64,000 nt of DNA from Cryptomeria japonica (lineage: Eukaryota; Streptophyta; Pinopsida; Cupressales; Cupressaceae): contig NC_081409.1 in NCBI RefSeq assembly GCF_030272615.1, forward strand, positions 655,562,468-655,626,467. The letters run 5' to 3'. Below, one piece after another: positions 57,480 through 64,000 of the stretch (position 1 is the stretch's first letter; every line of letters starts with the position of its first letter). The translations under genes and the position numbers were made by a program. The notes under the pieces were generated by a model. That model saw nothing but the letters and a program-made list of their open reading frames with translations, was not told the DNA's origin and searched no databases.

Positions 57480-58350
57480 AATTTGTCTTTCTTGTATTCA
57501 TTTTCACCATTAGGGCAATTTGTTGCTATATGACCAATCTTGTTGCAAGAAAAACATTTTAAAGGTAGCTTACCTCTATATTTACCAGTGCCTCTAGGCA
57601 GTCATTTTGCCAACAATGCTTCAAGTTCCACTAGGATGTCTTCATCTTCAGCATCTCTGCTAGATCTAGATTCATAGTTATGATCGGTATCTCTACTTCT
57701 TCTCACAGATGGGTTAGAGACAGAAGCTCTAAATGCAGATTCTGATTTCTGTACACTACCATCATAGCCATTTAGTTCAAAAGTAGTAAGTTTGCCAATA
57801 ATAGAGTCAAGAGTTACCCTTGTCTTGTTAATGGATTTCAGCTCTTGAATAGCTGCAACTCGGATAGCATAGACCGATAGCAGGGTTCTCAATACCTTAC
57901 TGATTATTGTGGCATCTTCCACTTTCCCTCATGCATTCTTTATCTCACCAACTATCTCTTTAATCCTTTGACCATACTCCTACATATTCTCACCTTCAGA
58001 CATTCTCATGTCGTCAAACTTTCCTCTTAAACTCTCCTCTTTGGCAATCTTAACATGTTCATCACTGCTATAAATCTCTTCTAATTTCTTCCATACTTCA
58101 TATGCAATTTTGAGACCATGAACATCTACATATTCAGCATCAGATAGGGAATTGATAATAGCTTCTAATGCCTAGTGATTTTCTTCTTGTTCTTTCTTTT
58201 GATAATCAGTCAGGGGTCTAGTAGGTATAGTATACTTATTTTCTATATGATCCCAATACTGACTACCAAGACTCTTAATGTAAATCTTCATTCTATCACT
58301 CCATATTCTATAGATATCTTTGTTGAACTTCAAACCTTATTTTTTCATCA
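57480..58350 (-). pseudogene. Copia gag of D
   Basis: UBN2-type gag: near the start RMKIYIKSLGSQYWDHIE, then YEVWKKLEEIYSSDEHV, LRGKFDDMRMSEGE and KVLRTLLSVYAIRVAA, and a knuckle CFSCNKIGHIATNC near 57515-57557. Stops around 58335, 58170, 57985 and 57930 and one near 57601 break it. It is parallel to E's gag in motif order but clearly a different family. Confidence 0.8.
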
Positions 58351-58408
58351 TGATCTACAAGATCTTTTCCTCAAGCTATTAGGCTTTTAGATTAAGAGGA
58401 CCTGAGTC

Positions 58409-58420
58409 ACTCTGATACCA
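58409..58420 (-). other. Primer-binding site of D
   Basis: Minus strand TGGTATCAGAGT two bases from the LTR, the initiator Met tRNA type. Confidence 0.85.
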
Positions 58421-58422
58421 AT

Positions 58423-59844
58423 TGATGGTATGATGAAAGAATAAGTATCTAGTAGAATACTAACAGGGGGTGAATCAATATATTGAAAAACTGATGTAAA
58501 GTTCCCAAACTTCAACTCAGTCAAACAAAGAAAACATATCTCAGTCAAGATTAATATTCATAAGAATACTTGACATCAACCGGTTTAACTGTTATGACAA
58601 CTTTAACAGTAAACAACTTCAATCTTATAAACATCAGCAATGCTTAATCATAACTCAACATATTCATCTCTCAATGCTTCTACATAACATGCCTTATCAG
58701 AAATTAACCACATCAACAAATAAGATCACAACCATAAAAGCATTCACCACTTGACACAAATGTTTATACGTGGAAAACCCAAATAGGTAAAAACCACGAT
58801 GAGATGAGACTCACAAGGATAGCTATCTGAACTCTTTTGAAGTTCACCCTATTAGGAGCCAAGCCTGTTAAAGCTTTACAATAAGTCCTGTTAAGAATTA
58901 ATTCTTATTTAGGAATCACCCGGTTAAGGGATTTACAAATATGCCTTGATGAAAAGCACAATACCTTGTTAGGAGTAGCCTCACTGGAGGATTTAAGAAT
59001 CCAAGGTAATGGACCATCTTGTTAGAGGATTTAATGAGTAACCAATCTTGTTAGAGCTTACCCATTTAAGGGAATTTACTTCTGATGTAATTGTTAGAAA
59101 ACAACAATTTTTCTTGATCTGTCTGAGTAGCACTACATTTTCTTGATCAGATCCTTCTATGCTTCAATCTGCCTTCACTCAAAGTGCAGATCCATTCACC
59201 AGTTGGGCAACTACATACTCAACAGGTTTTCTACCTATCTTGCCAGCAACCTTTACAACAACTTCATTGACCTTAAATAGAAATCAATTAGGTTGGTAAC
59301 ACAACAAAAACCTAATTCTCATCATCGAGATTACAAACAAGTTGGTACAATGTTGACCATTAGAAATCCTAATAATCTCTTCACATTCTTCAAGAAAATT
59401 CCAACCACTCCATGATCACCGCTTCATTGGACTTTGTAACTCATCACATGTTGTGTATCAGATGCAATCCATTTTTCTCCTTCCCTAGACAAGAACAAAT
59501 GCACCAAAATAATTTGAACATATCCTCATTCAAATGATCACACGTGTCTCCATCATTACCTCTTATCAGATAATAAACCATCAAACTTGATCAGTTAGGG
59601 TTTAACAGCTGATAGGGTTTACCGGTCACAATACATAGAAAGGTTTAACCCTTTACACCTTTACATTGGTTCAACTCATAAACTTTACATACATGTTTAT
59701 AATATCTTCCACAAAGCTCTTCTTACCGGTCACTAGCCAATATCAAAAACAACAATATCAACAATAACATGAATACCATTACTGGTTCAATTGACATCAA
59801 TGACAACATATCATTAATACAATCTCTTATGCAAAATACCAACA
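58423..59844 (-). repeat. 5' LTR of element D
   Basis: 1422 bases, TGATGGTATGATGAAAG...ATACCAACA in plus sense. By eye about 14 substitutions in the first 230 aligned bases against the 3' LTR, plus G-tract shortening. Confidence 0.85.
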
Positions 59845-61802
59845 ACTAACACCATGTGTAGAGACATTTCTCCTCCCTCCTTCAAGATTTAATTTTATCC
59901 TTTCACATTACACACACTGACAACCTATCCATCCATAAAAAACATACCCATTCCCATCATAGTTTGTTATTGATCTACCTAAGATTGGTTAGTCATTCAT
60001 AATAAACCTCTCTTTTCACCCTTTCCTTCCATTATAAATCAGATCCAACCTATAACTAGGGTAAAATCCTATGTCTAGTGATGGAAGTGGTACCCTGAGA
60101 ATCACCTATTTTGAGGAGCATCATCTTTTCATTCCTCCTTTTCATGCATAGCTTGCAATAAGTCACTTGCATCTCCAATGCACAATAAAATCAGATCTTT
60201 TTCATAATAAAGTATCAATTTCATGGGTTCAGCCAGTTTTAGATGAGACACAAGAAGCAATGGGCTTTCAACAAATCAAATCTTTCAGCAAACTTCAGCA
60301 ACAACATGATTTTTAGCATAATCTGTCCTTTATTGGGATGACAACATTGTGACCAAATCAAACATGTTAACATATGTGGCAAGAAACACAAATAACTTGA
60401 GGAGTTCATTGTGTGTTGGTGCCAAGTATTGGTTTTCATTTCATTTTATCTTTGGTGACATGTCTTTTAGCTAGATATTATATCTCCAGGATGTCTTTGA
60501 CTAGAAAGGCGGGAATGGGATATGTTCACCTTTTTTTCTTGTGGATTGTCTCTTAGTAATGCTATGACTTATCCAAGGATATGAAGACATTGTGAGTCTA
60601 GTGTTAACTAGGTAATTCCTTGTTTGCAACTATCTGATCTCCATGCAAATGGGTACAATGACTTTTTGGGTCAAACTTATACCTTGATTGTCATAACCTA
60701 TTTACCATAATAAAGCTCAATGATGATAAATCATAAGAAGCTCTTTCACTTCCATATCTTCTACCTTCCATCCCCCTTTTGTGATTAACCTCTATTGTCC
60801 TTCCATGAATCCATGTAGCCCGCCATCACATGACTGAGTATAATAACATGCCAAAAATATTTTCATTCCATGTAGATTGCACCTACATCGTCACATTTTA
60901 GCATATCTCATTTCATACATACATATAGATATCACAATTGTATCACATCTTGCATATATCATTGGTTAGTATCTACATTCTCATATAAAACATAAAGTGC
61001 CAAAATAATAACATATCATACATCTCATCCTATAAATAATCATATCATATCATTACCATATACTCATTTGCAATTAGTGCATATAAAACCCAGAAAAAGA
61101 ACAAAAATAGATTGCATTTCATCATGTACATATTTGGATCCATATCATAAGCATCGTAAAATCATATGGCTACAAAATCACCCAAAGGTGTCCATATCAT
61201 CATATAAAAACTGATACAAATAGGATCCAAGAGAGTTATGATAAAGACCCTCCCTCGGAGCCAACCGATTTTGAAGGAATCTAAGCTCCCAAAGGACCAG
61301 CCCCTAGATCATATCGTATATTCCCTCTTGCAGACCCTGCGGGACCATCTTTTCACCAAAGCATTTAATAGTCTTGTGTTTGCCCAAATCTCAGGCATAT
61401 ACATAATGTGTCTCAATCCCATCACCTTGATCATGGCATGGTCCTCAACAGTCAAATATGTTTGTAATCTTTGTGTCATAAGGAATCACTCTCTAGACTC
61501 AACCTGGGATAAGTACTCTTGCATCCAATCAAATCAATCATGGCAATCCTATTGGTACTCATGTTCATCACATAGTGTTGCTTATCTTATTCTATCCTAG
61601 CCTAGTAGTGCCTATGTCCATCACATGGTGTTTCTCATTAGGCTCTATCCTAGTGCTTATGTTTATCACATGGCACTACATCCTAGTGTATATGTTTATC
61701 ACATTGCACTATATCCTATCTTGCTAGAGCATTTGCTGGATTTTATCAATTCGATAGCTTATCCTACATTCAACTTAGCAAACCTACCTGTTTTAGGGCA
61801 CC
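59845..61802 (+). other. Probable 3' noncoding region of B beyond D
   Basis: No ORF with recognisable domains. If D is removed, the tail of B (GGGCTACC) joins directly to ACTAACACCATG here. AT-rich with CATAT/ATCATA words at 60840-61230. No 3' LTR start (TGTAGACACC) follows in the window, so the assignment is by position only. Confidence 0.4.
61561..61725. repeat. Short degenerate tandem repeat
   Basis: Four units starting at 61561, 61614, 61659 and 61692, each ATGTYYATCACAT followed by a variable stretch and CTATCCTAG or similar. Unit length shrinks from 53 to 33 bases. Confidence 0.75.
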
Positions 61803-62144
61803 TGTTGCGTGAATCTATTGGAGTTGAGGAAAAATTAACTCTACAGCTCCCAAAGATCACCTGCATGCAAACCTATCACAGAAGGAGAGAAGCAAAAATG
61901 CTACGGAGGCCAGAATTCAGAGATCTAGAAAAGAGAAGTCATATTGATTGTGCAACAAGAATGCAATTCAATAATTACAGTTGTTATAAAAATACAAAGA
62001 AAGAATATTTATAAGAGGATACTTGAAACCCTAAAGGAGAAAACCCTAAAGAATTATAAGATTCCTAAGTTTAGCTTAAGCATAGAGTATAATAGACTAA
62101 TAATTAAATAAATAATTATTAGCTAATAAAAGATAACTCTAACA
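61803..62144 (-). repeat. Probable 3' LTR of element H
   Basis: The right boundary is firm: AACTCTAACA followed by a C-tract, as at the matching LTR/polypurine junction of G (19144/19145). The left boundary at TGTTGCGTGAATC is a guess based on TG and a typical length of about 340 bases. Confidence 0.5.
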
Positions 62145-63000
62145 CCCCCCTTTAAGATGAACTTAGGGAGTAGCTAAAAAATAACTAAGGACTAAAAAAG
62201 CATGTAAAAAATGCAGGAAAGCAACAATGGGTCCCGACAACTAGGCCTGATGAGGTACCCAAGTACAATAAAATCTCTATAAAGTGGAGAAAAGGGAGAA
62301 AACCCTGTGGGAACAAAACTCCTCTCCAAGAAGAGATGAAATCTCAAGTGAAGGACTAAGAAGCCTCCAAACAAGAGTGTTTCAGAAGATAGGAACAAAA
62401 AGAAGAGAATGAAGAACACCACTGTAGCATGAAATAGCTACAAACACTGTCGAAGAGTAACTACTGAATTGAAGAACCTCCACTAAAATAGAACATGACC
62501 AGGTAGAGAAGACTATAATCTGCATGAGTGCCCTCAAATGACACTACTCAAGTCAAATGGCAAACAAAGGAAAATGACTGAACTCGGAGATACAGATGGC
62601 ATAAAACACCACAGCCTAAAGAGATGATCAATTGAACCAAAGAAGCATCATAACAACATGACAAACCTCCCCATAATGTTGAGAAGGGAGAGGGATAGGT
62701 ACACTAAAAAGAACAGCCAACAAAAATTGCATGACGAAGAACCAGGAACATCAAAGGTGCAGAGAAAGTACATAGTGTCATGGAAGAAACACTCACTTGA
62801 CACACATCATGAGGCTAATATCATGGAAGGAACTCTCACTTGACAAAGGTAGGTGGCAAACAAAAGTCAAACATCAACCCCCCCCCATGGCACTTTATAA
62901 GTAGTGCATGTACAATAAGGCACAAGATGTGCAAGATCACAAGTATACAATGCATGATGGCACTTTATTTTAATGTGTTTGCATAAATAAAATGCTACAA
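62145..63000 (-). mobile_element. Element H: 3' internal part of a G-like copia element
   Basis: Shares with G's 3' region GATGAACTTAGGG/GTGCAACTTAGGG, GGGTCCCGACAACTAGGCC and the GAGAAAACCCTGTGGG-type text in the same order, so it is a minus-strand relative. No coding domain is visible before LTR I begins. Its other LTR is outside the window. Confidence 0.6.
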
Positions 63001-64000
63001 TGATCATGATGAATACTAAGAGGGGGGGTGAATTAGTATACCCAAAAACTTAAACAATCTCTTAAGCAGTTTAACTGCAAACCGGTGTAGCAGATTAAAC
63101 AATAAACAGGTTAAGACATAAACAAGCCAAATAGCAAATAAAGCATTCACCCACAGAAGCACAATCACCATAACACAAGATGTTTTGATGTGGAAACCCA
63201 AATGGGAAAAACCAAGGTGAGTAAAACTCACAAGTCAACTATCTGCAGAATAGTAACTAGACCGGTTAAGGTCAGACCGGTGAAAGTCTTACAATGTTCT
63301 TCACCAAAACAGATTCTATTGGAATCGAGATCTCTGTTAGGAGATAAGTCCTGTTAAAGACTGCCCTGTTAGAGGATTTCAGATCCACAACTGTGAACCA
63401 CCTTGTTAGAGGATTTACAAAAGGCTTGGCTGGGCCTACCCAATTAAGGGTTTCAGACTTGTCAAAGATATGAGTAATCAACAAGTGAATGATCTAGACA
63501 ATAGCATAGTATTCTTAATTAGATCCTTGGCAACGCCTTGTTAATGCATTCCAGCATTACTTCAATCTTCTCTATTTTGCACTCTCTATCTCTTCATATC
63601 ACTCATCACACATTCATACATTACACATTCATCCATATGAGATCCTAAACATGATGTCCTTATAAAGGAATTTGATTTCATGTTGGTCCAATAAGATTAG
63701 ACTACAATTTCCTAGGTATAGTGCATCTAGACACATTTGGTAACATGGCACAAAAACACTGCCAAAGTGTCAGTGGATGGTAACTCATCACATACCAGTT
63801 GATAACTTATCACATATATACCAGTTGATAACTCATCACATATATACCGATTGATCAAATGAAGACTGGAAAATCGGAACGTAGAGTTCCGATCAAAGGA
63901 ATAACTACTGCTTGGGTTCCTTGTTCTGCTTGAGATCCTTGTACCGCTTGGTGTCTTCATACCACTTGGGGTCTTCAGTCATCTTGTGACCAGTAAAACA
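63001..64000 (-). repeat. Copia LTR I (partial, runs off the window)
   Basis: Begins near TGATGAATACTAAGAGGG with the G-tract GAGGGGGGGTGAATTAGTA, then GATGTGGAAACCCAAATGGG and GTTAGAGGATTT words as in LTRs D, E and M. The orientation is therefore minus. The exact start (63001 or 63007) is uncertain and the other end is not visible. Confidence 0.7.

Noticed and set aside
59845-61802. Host gene or UTR to the right of D
   Set aside because: No ORF above noise on either strand with recognisable domain or splice-site pattern; fits better as B's 3' noncoding region.

Overview
This 64 kb window looks like intergenic DNA from a large, repeat-rich seed-plant genome. A gymnosperm is my guess from the texture (long LTRs, deep nesting, heavy C-to-T decay, no host gene seen), but the sequence alone does not prove it. 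Nearly everything can be assigned to LTR retrotransposons inserted into one another. I name them A to M. ||| Layout from the left. A (1-5757, minus, Ty3/gypsy) enters the window with protease, gag, leader and 5' LTR; its pol lies off the left edge. A sits in K (5758-about 9262), a long noncoding LTR-like block. K interrupts C (about 9263-13905, plus, Ty1/copia), which keeps protease, integrase, RT, RNase H and 3' LTR in a single frame broken only by stop codons. C abuts J (13906-17253, plus, copia gag and protease). J also carries the solo LTR M (15226-16844) and is cut by B. B (from 17254, plus, same gypsy family as A) is itself interrupted by G (18705-23579, a gag-only copia element), by the solo LTR L (28217-29382) and by D (30981-59844, minus, copia). 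D has E (33002-40764, minus, near-complete copia) in its RNase H region and F (42625-56348, minus) in its integrase region. Beyond D, 59845-61802 is probably B's 3' noncoding region. H (relative of G) and I (another copia LTR) follow to the right edge. ||| Five-base target-site duplications support most boundaries: ACTTG for E, GTACT for F, CTCAG for G, ACCTT/ACCTC for L, GTATC/ATATC for M; D's flanks (ACCAG/ACTAA) are decayed. Removing E and F leaves D about 7.4 kb, a normal copia length. ||| The most interesting object is F. It is a 13.7 kb LTR element with no recognisable gag-pol. It carries, antisense to itself and next to its 3' LTR, a plant-mobile-domain (PMD) gene with its own TATA box, a short first exon, a phase-0 intron and a roughly 655-codon second exon. 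That exon stays in one frame and is broken by only four stops, each explicable as a C-to-T transition. Near both ends of F are arrays of the octamer TAGCGCAT, in opposite orientation at the two ends. F shares a leader block with the gypsy elements A and B, which suggests it is a non-autonomous member of that lineage. Its two LTRs differ at only about 20 of 1482 positions by eye, so it is the youngest dated insertion here. ||| No tRNA, rRNA, CRISPR or ordinary host gene was recognised.
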